DNA of 26,306 nt from Chromera velia (taxonomy: Eukaryota > Sar > Chromeraceae): contig JAHBMJ010001572.1 of the NCBI GenBank assembly GCA_018398765.1, positions 84,469-110,774 on the forward strand, written 5' to 3'. Made by a program: the position numbers and the translations under genes. The notes under the pieces were generated by a model. It did not search any database, was not told the DNA's origin, and saw only the letters and a program-made list of their open reading frames with translations. Below are positions 1 through 12,709 of the stretch, piece after piece. Each line of letters opens with the position of its first letter. Position 1 is the stretch's first letter.

Positions 1-229
1 GGGGGGGGGGGGAAGGCGGCAGAGAGGAATGGAGTTTAAACGGACCAAAGGAAGGTGAGGCAGAACCGGAAAAAAGACATAGCATTTCTCTGTCAATGGC
101 TGTTTGCCTCTGCATGCGTCAGTTGCGCAAGACGGAGTTCCTAACAGAAAAGGGGAAAGGATACCATGCCCTTCCATTATGAAGGACGAAAGACGGTTGG
201 AGGACACCAAACAAAAACAGTCTCATGTT

Positions 230-296
230 AACGTCGGAAAGGTTTTTCTCTTCGGGACGATTTCTGGTACAACCATCGCCCTACCCCCGGAGAAGA
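230..296 (-). CDS. VPS13: Candidate VPS13 exon 40, donor unresolved
   Basis: After the acceptor cttctccatcag, phase 1 gives (V)FSGGRAMVVPEIVPKRKTFP. GRAMVVPE resembles the AP(V/I)(I/V)(V/I)PE strand of VPS13 repeats. The frame closes at a TGA near 228, and no GTNNG donor lies before it in a convincing place. The exon end is therefore a guess. Confidence 0.28.
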
Positions 297-577
297 CTGA
301 TGGAGAAGAGCAACACGCAGGAAAGCAAAAATCGGAAGCCGATCCGGAAAGACCGACACAGGAAGGGGCGCCATGTGAGTACCCTCCCGTTTTCTTTGTG
401 AAGAACCAAATTTCCTTCCATCAAAGCACAAACAAAACAAACGCACCGACCCACCTTGCCACTGTCCCTTGTGTTTCACGTACACAATCGCCCTCTTCCC
501 GCCTGCAACCACGCACACAACTACCATCAATCACTTTTCTGACCGCAAACTCTTCAGAAGAGACAGACAAGCACCCT

Positions 578-587
578 CACACACACA

Positions 588-627
<40 letters not shown>

Positions 628-630
628 GAC

Positions 631-670
<40 letters not shown>
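578..670 (+). repeat. CA, GACA and GA runs
   Basis: Compound microsatellite 120-210 bp past the exon 39 donor on the coding strand, presumably in the following intron. The same CA-then-GA order appears at 1090 and 10292. Confidence 0.92.
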
Positions 671-675
<5 letters not shown>

Positions 676-792
676 AAAGCAGAGCGGCCGACAGACAGAC
701 AATGTGTCGCTTCTCATATCATTTTCGGTTGCCTCTCTTCACGGATGTTTAAAATGGACAGACAGCCCACCAGAAGAGACGGCCGGACAGAC

Positions 793-1054
793 CTTCGTAT
801 GGTTCCCACGCCAGGGTCCCTCCCTTCATGTTCGCTGCCATCCTCATCAACGTCTGTCTCTTCTTGTTCTCGTTCTCGTCCTCCCTGTCCACCCCCGTCG
901 TTCCCAGCACGGCCTCCCTCCCCGGGGGCTCCTCTCCCAGGTGCACCTCGTGGAAGCAGAGGCCGGAGGGCGTCTCCCTGAGGTCCTCCGATGGCTTCGG
1001 GACCCTGACGTACGGAAATCTCTGGTAGAAGGTCCAGTGCCTCTCCTCTGACGG
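793..1054 (-). CDS. VPS13: VPS13 exon 39
   Basis: Acceptor agtgactgcag, donor GAAG|GTCTGT, phase 1 end. PSEERHWTFYQRFPYVRVPK then a Glu/Gly-rich stretch, DREDENENKKRQTLMRMAAN and GGTLAWEPYE. Two other minus frames are open here, but the phase and the aromatic, strand-like start favour this one. A further exon may begin at 296 after ttctccatcag, reading FSGGRAMVVPEIVPKRKTFP in the right phase, but I could not assign its donor. Confidence 0.7.
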
Positions 1055-1090
1055 CTGCAGTCACTTGTTTGTTCGTTCAAAGAGAATCAA

Positions 1091-1138
<48 letters not shown>

Positions 1139-4100
1139 CGAAAAGGCATATGAAGGGAAACAGAGGCAGCAAGGGAACGGCTACAAGGATCTTCTGTGTT
1201 TGCCGTACATCGGACCTCTTTCGTGTGAGTTCAGAGAGAATAAGGGTGGATAGAAAGTCCACTGGGCATCGAAGGGATGTCGTAGCGTTACCCGGATGTG
1301 TGCGAACACAAAATGAGGATCCATCAACAGGAAACCACAGAGGTGATCAATCACCAGGAGCAGCCCTTTCCTTTTTTCTCTCCTGTTGTAATGCAGAGCG
1401 ACAACAAACACGCATTCGCAGAAAGCAATCGACTTTCTGCTTTCCTCCTTTCCTCTTCACCTCCTCCGACATACCACAAAGATCTCCAGTCGCTGCTTCA
1501 CTCTGGCGACCTCCTGCTCGACGCTCTCGAAGAACCACTGAGGAAATGCAATCAAAAGGGGATGAGAGCATGTACCACGGGGAGAGAGATAGCCAGGAAG
1601 AGACTGGTAGAAGCAGAAAACTAAAGTCAAACAGACAGGTCTACCTATGCAGAAACTCCCATAAAATTGGAAAACGAAAGCACGAGGGGAGACGAAAACG
1701 ACCGAAAGAAAAAGAGAAAGTGACCGATCTTGTCCATTCGCACTCAGGGGGGCATTTGCCCTTCTCTGTCACCTACTGCTTTTCCTCGCTTCCCGTCTCC
1801 CTTTGTGTTTCTGGGTTCATTCAAAAGTCCAAAGAAAAAGAGACACAAACTCACTCACTCACACCCACTAACCCAATCAAGTCAGGAGATGGGTTTGGAA
1901 AAGCATTTCCTTCTCTCAGAATCCAACCAATTCTATGCTTATCATTCCAAACAAAAAATCAACCAAGAATGCTACACTACATTTCCAAACCGATGCATGC
2001 CGCTCTCTGTCCCCCCACTCCTGCATGTGCGGCTGCTTCTTTCTGTGTATGTCGGCCTGCCTGCCTGCAGAAGAAAAAGGATCCCTCCTCTCCTCTCCCG
2101 CTCCCCCCTCTCCCTTCCCAGAGGCACTTGCACACACCTGTGAAAGAAGCTGAGCTGTCGATATTGACGGAGGGAGAAAAAGTTTTCCAAATGTCCCTTC
2201 GACAAGCAGTCGGGGCTCCCATCTCCTCTGACGAGTAACCTGCATGCATGGGAGAGAGAGCACACAAACAAGGGCAGGAAAGAAAAAGAAAGAAAAGGAA
2301 AGGAACGAGGATGCATGAATGAGAAGAGAAGAGAATTCCAATGCACCCACCCATGGCAGAGTTGTTGTGACAAGACAAAGAAAGTTGGGAGCAAAACATG
2401 AGAAGGGCAGAGAACCAGCAGATATGACGGGAGAAGGAGACACACGAAAACAGATAGGGGAGGAGGATCTACCGGCAGAGTAAGAAGGAGGCACGTCTGA
2501 AGGGAAAGCACGAGAAGAGCATCCACGAAGCACATCGTATGAACACAACTCACCCACCTTCCCGACTCCGTATCTGAGTGATTCCATGCCAAACAGAGTC
2601 TTTTTTTACCACCTTCTCCTGTCTGTCTATCTATACACCCGCACAGGATCGAATCCCTCGTTCATCTGACACTTCAGAGCAGACCTGAGGAAGGGCTCCG
2701 AAGCTGGCGAGTCGATTCATCTTCTCCGCTTCCCTCCAGCTTCCCACCGCCTTTGTTGCAGTTTTGAGCAATTGCTCCACGTCCGTGTCCGTTCTATGTC
2801 TCTCAACGAAAACCGCCTCCAAAATCTCTTCGTAGCTTTTGTTTCGGTACTTTTTCTTCTTGCCGAGCTGTGCAAACTTCTTGGGCTTATCCGCTGCGTC
2901 GTTCAATTCTCCGACATAGTCCTGCACCCTGCCCAAGTATTCACCCTTCGCGGCTCCCAATTGTCTCACAGCCGGTTTCATGGCGTGCACAGGTTTCAGC
3001 GCACGGCTCACATATCTCCCGGCCTCCACCTGAATCCTCTGCTGCCAGGCCGAATCCTTCAGGAGCTCATCTTCGGGAATCTTCGCCCCGACACTGTAGT
3101 AAGCCCTTAAGTAGGACACCACTTCCGAAGTGAGACGATTCGCCTGCTCGTCTCTGATCTTCTTGGACGTCGCGTCGTCGACCTGAACGATGCATTGCAT
3201 TTTTTAATTATTCATTCATTCAATCGTTCAGTCAATCAGCCGATCAATCTTACGCAGACGTTCGTTTCTTTACCCGCACTCACTTATTCATTGTCCGTTC
3301 TTGCATCCATCCATTGTTCTACGGGTGGGTTCATAGAGAAACGCTCGTCAAAACAGCTTTCCGCATGTGTGGATGCTTGCGGTGAAAAAAAAGGGAGAGG
3401 ACCCTCATCGGCAAGAGAAAATGACAAAGCGGAAGATTAGACTGCTGCAAGTGCAGACCGACAAAAGGAGCTGACCAAAGGCATCTTCCTTCTCCTAATC
3501 TCGGACCGTGAGGTGCGGCATTGCTTGCTTCTCAGCCCCTCGTACCGATTCTCTCCGCACAACTTCCTCGCTGCGTGCTTCTGTGCGTCCGTCTCTCCGC
3601 CTTTCTGTATCTCTATCCCTGTGGCGGTCTCTTTTTCCATCTGTCCGTCCGACTGTCGTTCTAACTGTGTTTCTGTCTGTATCTGCTTGTCTCTCTTTCT
3701 CCCTTTGTCTGGTGGTCTCATTTTCCGTCAATTCGTAACATGAACAGGCAGGCAGACTCCTGAATGATGCCACAAAGCAAATAAAATAAAGATGCGGAAG
3801 CAGGCAGGAGAAGAGAAGAGAAGAGCACCAGACCAACCAACCGTGTCCCTGACGAGCATCAGCATGTTCATCGACATTTTCGGGATCTCCAGGCGAACAG
3901 GGACAGCATCGAACTCTGCATGCGTCCATTGAACATCCACTCATCCATTCATTGATCAGGCGGAGCAGAGAAGGCAGCAGAGGAGAAAGGAGCACGCAAG
4001 AATTGCGAAAGAAAAACACATTTCATGACGATATACAAAATAGACGAAAAATTACGAAGAAAGAGAAAAGTTTGCGGACTGCATGATCACGAAGAATTGA

Positions 4101-4960
4101 AATGCAGACAGACAGATGATCATGCATGCATGCAGAGAAAGACAAGAACGAGTTTTAGGGTGAAAAAGCGGTGTGCAGGAAGAAAAACGGAGGCATGCAG
4201 ACACATGCATGCACAAATTCAGAGACAAATGGAAGGAAGACCGGTCGATCCATTTGGATCGAGGCTTTGCGTGTCCGTCCCGCACTCACTCACTCTGGAA
4301 TAAGTTCTTTTGTACAGGACTCTATCTGGAAACACATCATATCAATACACAAAGACTACACATGTATGCACATCCACGTATACAGACAGTGAGTGTATTA
4401 CTGACTCACTCGGAAGATTGCTCTCCTGTTCGGGACTGTACCGAATCCAAGTTCTTGGCGTCGTCAAGACGAAGAACACGTTGCTCGCCTGAGGTGGACA
4501 GGGCGTACATAGAATGGGGTCGGTAGAGCTAGGGGAAGTAAATGTTTGAAAGGAAGGGGAAGCGGGTGCATGGGGAAGATAAGGGACAAACCTCCAGGGA
4601 CAAATTTAAACAGAAGAGAACGACTTCAACAGATCGAGTAGAGATTCAGGGCAGACGAGACAGAGAGAAACAGACAGCAAAGCTGACAAACAGACACGCA
4701 CGCAGCGAACCAACGCCCCGCCCCGCACCCCCCCCTCTCACGCACCCACCCATGCACGTACCAACTACATGGACCTACCTTGATGGCGTTGTCGACCTCT
4801 TCCAGCTTCAGCCTCTGTCGAGTCACCAGGGCAAGGTAGATCTCCCTCGCTCGACGATCCTGGAAGCCCCATGCAGCATTGCAATGCGCGCAGCAGGGAA
4901 ACAAGGAACGGACAAATAGATAGGCAGACAGACAGACAGACAGAGACAAAGATGAGGGAG

Positions 4961-4996
<36 letters not shown>

Positions 4997-7900
4997 CGTG
5001 ATTTTTCGGTCGAAGAATGGGGCAGCAGAAAAAGTGGTCGTCAAAGGAGCAAACGGAGTCAAAACACACTCCAAAGAAGACCGGGCCGTCAGCAAATGGA
5101 TTTTGTCCCCTCAAACACAAACGAAGAGAACAGAAGAAAAGATAAGGGAATAAGAGAAAAGACAGTCACGCAGAAGCTGTGTGTTTGCATTTTCGTATCT
5201 CCCTTTTCTTTGTATTTGTCTGTTTGTCTGTCTCGATCTACCTCCCCGTTCCTCTCCCTCTCCCTCCTTCGCTCTGACCTCTTCCAGTTGCCGCTGGACA
5301 GCCTCATAGTTTCTCATCGAGACTTGGAGTTCTGCCTCATGACTCCTGTCCTTCTTCAAGTCCCTCTCCCTCTCTGCATCCAGGCACCTGTCCAGCCACC
5401 GGGTCTGCACTTCAGAGAGGTAAGTCTCGTCGAACTCCTTCTCGATTTGCCACTGACGCAGGTTGTGGTTCCGGCACATTTCGATGTCTTGTGGATCCAG
5501 ACAAGCTGCATGCACAGAGAAAAGGACAGAACAGAAAAGAAAAGAAAAGAGAAAAGGACAACAGAAGTGGTCCAAAATGAGAAGAGAGAGAGCAGGGCAA
5601 GAATGTACCCTAAAAAGAGAAGTGCAAAACACCAGGTCAAAAAGATGTGTTCAACGCTGATGGTGTATTTTAAGGGTGCGCGCTTTTCTCTATTCCGTTT
5701 GCTCTCTTTTGTTTAATTTCTCCGCCAGTTTCTCCTTGCACAGTCTTTGCTGTTGTCTCCCTTATCGTCTCTCCATCGCTTCATCGACTGACTGACGGAC
5801 GGACGGACGGACTGACTGACTGACTGACTGATCGACTGACTGGTTGACTGACTGACTGACTGACTGACTCACCGACTGACTTGACTGACTGACGTGACTG
5901 ACTGATCGACTGACTGACTGACTCACTCGCTCACTGACTGACTGACTGACGAACGGACTGACTGATTAACTGACTGACTGGACTGACGAACTGACTGGAC
6001 TGACGAACTGACTGATCGACTGACTGACTGACTGATCGACTGACTGACTGACTGACTGACTGACTCACTGACTTGACTGACTCACTGACTGGCTGACTGA
6101 CTGACTTGACTGACTGACTTGACTGACTGACTGACGGACGGACGGACTGACTGACTGACGGACGGACTGACTGACTGATTGACTGACTGACCGACCGACT
6201 GACTGATCGACTGACTGACTGACTGACTTGACTGACTGGCTTGACTGACTGACTGACTGACTGACTGACTGACTTGACTGACTGACTTGACTGACTGACT
6301 GACTGACTGACTGACTGACTGACTTGACTGACTGACGGACGGACGGACTAACTGACCGACCGACTGACTGACTGACCGACCGACCGACTGACTGGCTGAC
6401 TGACCGACTGACTGACCGCACACTTCCTCGAAGCTCATGTTCTTCCAGAACTTCTCCAGGCTCTCCTTCCTGTTCGCTTCTGTCAGAGCCGCGAGACCCC
6501 ATTTTGCCATCAGCCGTCTCTTCAACTCGTGACCCATCCAGAGGTTGTACTCGGCTTCCACTTTCTTCATGTGGGTTGACCCCATCGGCAAAAATCGCCT
6601 CACCCTGTGCTCTGCCGTCTCGATAGAGTGGGAGACGCCAAGACACTGCAGGGAGGCAGGAAGGGGGGGAAGCACAAAAACGAAGACAGAAACAGCGAGG
6701 AGAGGCAGGCAGAAAAAGAGCATGACTGCAGGGGTACCGAGCAGATAAGCTGAGAGAACTACGACCCCGAAGAAACGCGAAAGAGAATTAGTTCCTTCGC
6801 AACCTTTCGTTCTCCCTTGCTCTGTACACACACAGCAAATAGTTGATGAACCTGCAAGAAAGAAGTCTTTCAGACTGACGACAGATACGACGACGACAGC
6901 GGAAAGATGGAAGGAGCGGAAATCGCAAGCAAGCAAGCAACGAGCGGAATGACCAGAATAGGGCCCGCTCACTCACTCACTCACTCACTCACTCATTCAC
7001 TCACATACCTTCAAGTTTTGGATGCTCTGCAATTTGTGCGCTTCCATCAGTCGGAGTACCTCCTCTGCAGCAGCGAGGCCGCACATTTTATTCATTGTAT
7101 TCATCCTTCCATCAACGCCAGACAGAAGAGAATGGTCATATACACAAAGAAAAGACTGCCAGATGACGTCTTTTTTTTTTTACTCACTTTCTCTTCTCTT
7201 TATAGAAAAGAATTCAGAGTGTTGGTGGGAAGAAAAAAGACTGCGAGGAAACACCAAGGGAGAAGGAAGGCCGGCAGGAAGTACGAAACCGCTCATCATT
7301 TCATTCACAATGTGGTCAGAGGAAATAAAAAAAGACGAGAGAATCCAAGGGAAAAACCCTTTGAAAGAGACCATTGAGCGTGGTCGAGGGGACAGGCACG
7401 GAAGCAAAAGAAATAAGGGAGAAGGAAAGGCAGGAGGAAGGAACGAAAGAAGGGCGGAAAGAAAGAAAGAAAAGAAAGAAAGAAAGAAAGAAAGAGCGAA
7501 AACAGGGAGGGAACTAACTCCGAAGACCGGATGCCCATGCAGCCGCGTAGTCAATGTGAAGGGGCGCAAACGACGCAAGAACGCTCGTATTCTGCACACA
7601 CTCACGCACAGTCATACGTACCGATTTTCATTCGTATGCCGACTCATGAATGAGGCCGACAAAAATGAAAACACACACACACACACAACCGAGCTTGCAA
7701 GAGCACACAACGAAACAAAAAGAGAAAGGGTGGCGCACACAAAGTAACAAAAAGACAAAGGGTTGCGGCGTCAAAAGAAGAAAACAAGCAGACCAACCAT
7801 CGGCAAGCGAAGGGAATTGTCCACACTCGTTTCGCACTGAGCGAAAACGAACGAGGCGTTTTGACTGGTCGGGAAGAAGTCGAAGATGTCCCTGTACGGG

Positions 7901-8040
7901 TTGCCATGACGACTCTGCGCAAATACGCACATACATACATACACATGGACACACGTTACAGAGAGCACGCGGGAGCGGGAGCAGACAGACATGGGCAGAA
8001 CGAACACACGCACAGAGACAGAAAGACAGGCGGAGCTGAA

Positions 8041-8075
<35 letters not shown>

Positions 8076-10292
8076 TCATGGATAGACGTGTCACGGACAT
8101 TCGGAAAACTGCAAAAGGACGAGGCAGGAATAATGATGTCTGTAGATTTGTACGAACGGACCAAAGGAAGCTGGAGGCAGGCTTTATGGCATTTCTCCCT
8201 GGTCAATGGAGGCACAAACTCTGAAATCCTCATCTCCAATCAACTGACCAGGATTTCATAATAAACTTTTACGCGGTCAACCGAATCTGCATTCCCGAAG
8301 TTCGCCAGGGGACCCATACCCCCCGAATCTTTTTCCTCTCCCGTACCTTCTGTCTCCTCCAATTGCTTCCTCTGTTCTCTCATTTGCCTCGTCACAGGCG
8401 ATCCGTGCCTTCTCTTATGGTCATTGTCAATCCTGGAACCAGACACACCCGACTGATCCATCGCAGCTCTCGCGGCAACACCCGTCACCTCCCCCTGCGA
8501 CACCAACCGGTTCCCTCTGGGTTGCCCTAACGCCCCAGCAGCCGCCGCAGCAGCAGCTCTATTCTGCTCTTCTTCATCAACATCCTGACTCGTGTTCCAC
8601 ACTTCATCGGCCCCCATGCTGCTTCTTCGTCTGTCACCCCCCCCCGCGATAGAAGCCCTGAGACCCCGAGGACGCGCCCCCTCAGGATTCCCCCCATCTC
8701 CCCCCGCACCTTCTTGAGAACCTGTGCTTCCACGCGTGGCACTCGCGAAAAACATGTTACTCACCCGACGAATGAAGTTGTTGCGGAATATTCCTCGTTG
8801 TGCCGGGGTCGGCCGTGCGGTGGGGGCGGGTTCCTGCGCCCCTTCCCCCTCTGCTGGCACAGTCATGGTGCTGACGTTCAGATCTCCCCCCTCCCTTCCG
8901 AGGGCCGGCCGGGGCCCTGGTCCCCCCTCGGGTTCCTCCAAGGCCTGCTGCTCTAGTTGCTGGGGCCCTAGGGTGTGAGACGCGCGCATGGCAACGGAGC
9001 CTCGTCCTGGCCCCGGACGCCCAGCGACGGCGTCGGGCTCTGACGCTCTCCGATTTGTCGCTCCTCCCGTGTTGCCCTCGGAGCCTCTTCTTGCCTCAGC
9101 ACCCCCAGCCTGACCTTCGCCATCCTCCTGAAACCTGACCCGACTTCCAGCGGCCCGGTTGGTGGTGCTGCCGGGATCAGGTGGGCCCTCGGCAGGTGCT
9201 GGCTGTTGCGGCTGTTCAGCAGCGATGCCCAAGAAACGCTGTACGCCTGCCAACATTCCCTCCCTTTGGACGGGCGCGCGGGTTTCGTGTGGGATTGCTG
9301 CAGTGCCGGCTGCTTGTGAGCCTCTATTCTGTGCCTCTTCTGGAATCTGGGGCTCGTTTTCCTGCTGGGGCTGTTGCTGAGACTGCTTCATTCTGTGCAT
9401 GGCCTCGGCTCTCCTGACTTTTTTCTTCTGTTGGACTCGATGTCTCTGCGTTCCGTGGACAGACAGGGAAAGAAAACGACAACCCGCCTTTTCTCGGTCG
9501 TCTCCGGGCAGAAGGAATTTGTCTCCGTTGCTGCATACAGGAAGAATAGGAGGAGACGAATCTGGCGGAAGAGACGAATGAACATTCGGAAGGGCGGGAG
9601 AGAAAGCGGACAGTCGGCGTTTCAAGGAAAGAAAGAAACATTTTTCTTCAGATGGAGAATTTCACTGAGCGCCTCTCATTCCCTCTTAACTCAGATGAAA
9701 GTGTGGGCCACTTTCGCGAATGCAGCTCAGGTCAGAGGAAGGAAAAGTAGACGAGACCCGCGAGAAAGAGACAAAATGGGAGAGACCAGTTTTCCTTCTT
9801 GAAGAACCGTCTCCTCTTTTCCTCCGTGCTGCTTCATTTCGATCTCGTTTTTGACCCTATAGCTGCTTCTCTACGCACAACTCCCTTTCCCCTCCTGCTC
9901 ACTCGTCCACCCGCAGGTCCATCACGTCTGCCTCCTTGCACGATGCGTGGAGACGGAGCATCTTCGGATCAGAGCAGCTGCCCATGATTAGGTCCTCCAC
10001 CACTGCGCGGAAGCTTTGCGTTTCTGCTCCTCTCTCTGCATCAGAGCAGACGAATTAAGAGGGAAGGGGTGGGCAGGGGTCAAGGGACTCGGAAAGGGAA
10101 GGCCGCATGGGACAGAAACCAAAAAGAAGAACAGACGAGACAAGAAGAGAAAGGCGAACAGAAACAAAAAAAAATCGCACAGAGCGACGGAAGGGTAGTC
10201 AAAGAGAACAGCGAGCAACAGAAAGAAACAGAATCCACATTCTTGCAGGAGGACCGAAACAACAGACAGAGAGGCAGAGACAGAGACACAGA

Positions 10293-10365
<73 letters not shown>

Positions 10366-11055
10366 CAGACTGGCAGACCTGCTCTGCACAGGTTGATCTC
10401 CACCTTTTTGATGGCCGTGCCGATCCAGAGATTCTGGAGAATTCTTGGGAGCGCCGTGCTTCTCTCCTCGGAGAGACGTTTGAGTGTCGGTGCGAGTGCG
10501 GATGTGATGCGTGACGGCATCTCAGACAGCCGCCGTCCCTCTCCATCTTCCCATATCTGCTTCGGCCTCTCTCCCGCCAACATTGAAGCCTCGGCATTCC
10601 CCGGCCCATTTCCCTCGCTTCCTCTTCTTCCCGTCCTGCCACCAGCCTGCGTCAGTCCTCCTGTCTTGCGGCCTTTCCTCTCTTCCTCGTACCTGAAAGA
10701 AGAAAGTCATCCATCCAACGGACACAAAGGAGAAACAAAGTCCTTTACCGATAAGTCGTATACTTGTAACGGATACCTCTCAATTCTTTACTGGTACAGA
10801 AAACCGGCACGAAAGGAATTCTGCGGGCCATAAAACGGCAGAAAAAAAAAGGAAAAGGGACGCGAATGGTTGTAAGTACTAGCATAAGTCCATTCGAAAA
10901 ACGGAGCTTGCCAATCTATCTGGAGTAAAGAGAGCAACCTGCTTTTCCCTCTAGTCTTTCTGTTCTACTTGTTGGCGTTCTCCCCTTCTGTTTTCCATTA
11001 TTTGCGTATTCGTACCCGCCTCCTTGCAGTCGAATAGCTTCCCTACTACATACCC

Positions 11056-11095
<40 letters not shown>

Positions 11096-12672
11096 TGAAG
11101 TCCCGTTTCTCTTCCCCCCACTCACAATTCTCCCAGCACGAAGGTCAAAAACCCACTCTGCTGAACCACTACCTCCCTCTGTCTGTCTGTCTGTCTGTCT
11201 GACCTCTTCTTGTTGCGTCTCCTGATGGTGTCGTCACCCTCCAATCTTTCCAGAAGCAGGTGAGACAACGCCATGTCATAGTTGGGACCTAAACCGAGGG
11301 GCGCAGCGACGGTGTTGACTGGGATGACGTCCCGATTGGGAAGGAAATCGGAGACGGAGAGTTTGTACACATGCAGATCGAACGCATGCATGCAGTTGTG
11401 AATCGACTGTCGCAGCTCTGTCTGCATCTGTGTCGCGTTCTCCCGTTGAAACTGGAGCATCACGTCGCACTCTGGGAAGGGAAGCGTGATCTGATTCTTC
11501 AACGCATCGTACACCTGCATTCAAAAAGAGCAACCAAGCAAAAATACGACACATAACGTGGTGTCTCCACCTCTCCTCGTTTCCACTTTTCTTTTCTTTT
11601 CGTTTGATGTGTCTTCCTGTAACCTTAAGCGTGTGTTCTTCGCGAGGAGATACAGGCCAACGAGAATGCAGAAGAGTTCTTTCTGCCGTCGGGTGCTCTT
11701 TGCACACATACCTTTCTTTCCGCAAAGAGGAGGGCACGTAACTTCCCATGCTAACTCGCCCTCATGAGACGAAGAAGAACAAACCAAGTTCGGACATCAC
11801 ATGCCTCTTACTCAGTAACTTCAAATTCTCTTCCTTTCACGTACCTGAAGGTGCACACTCGTCCGTTCTCCAAAGCTGAGGTCTTCCGAGATGATGGACC
11901 CCACTGCTCGGAATGCGTTCTCTAACTTCTGGATGACTTCGTCGTAGTGGTCGAGGACTTTCTTCTTGTGGGCTATCTGCTCCTCGGTCTCTGCCTCTTC
12001 TCTATCCCTCTCTCGTCGCTTCTTCTCTTGTTTGTGCCTTTCGCTATTCAGCGGAGCCACTTCCATGTCATACTTGTGCTTCAGATACGAACGCTCTGCC
12101 GTCGCGAGGATTCTCCAAACAGACACAGTGGGGAAGTCATACTCTTGCTCCAGCAGCTGCCGGTGCATTTCGTCCTCCTGCAGGATGTCCTCGAAGAATG
12201 GAAAACAGAATGGACAGACAGAGTGGGGATCGGAAGGGAGAGTCGAATTCGTGTTTTTGAAGGGGCCAATTGGAAGAACAAGCAAGCACGTAGTGTGAAT
12301 GTGAACGGCAAAGCAAAAGGAGGAACAAACAATACGCGACGGCCCAACGCAGTCATCCGAAAAAGGCGCAATTGATGGATAATAAAATAGACAATGTCGA
12401 TAAAAATATTACCACGAGAACGCAACAAAAGAAAAAACAACCCACCATAGAGTGCAGCTTCTCCCCCCTGTCCTTCAAAGGGCTCGTGGTTGCCATCACC
12501 CTCCTCCAGATTCGTGTGTAGCGCTTCTGGTCGATCCGTCTCTGCACCTCCCGACGAAGCCTCCCTCCCTGGGCAGACGGACTGTTGGAGGCCAAAACTA
12601 ATTGGGCCGCGTACCTGCATGCCCCACACACACGCGCGCGCGCGCGCGCACACACACACACACACATACACG

Positions 12673-12709
<37 letters not shown>

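Noticed and set aside
104-1051. Plus-strand 315-codon open frame
   Set aside because: It crosses CA/GA microsatellites (His-Thr and Arg-Glu repeats) and lies antisense to VPS13 exon 39; no family similarity.
1069-2238. Plus-strand 389-codon open frame
   Set aside because: Low-complexity Thr/His and Arg/Glu start, antisense to exons 37 and 38; no domain.
5786-6416. Val-Ser-Gln repeat protein or CRISPR-like array
   Set aside because: A tetranucleotide satellite with no unique spacers; it lies inside an intron.
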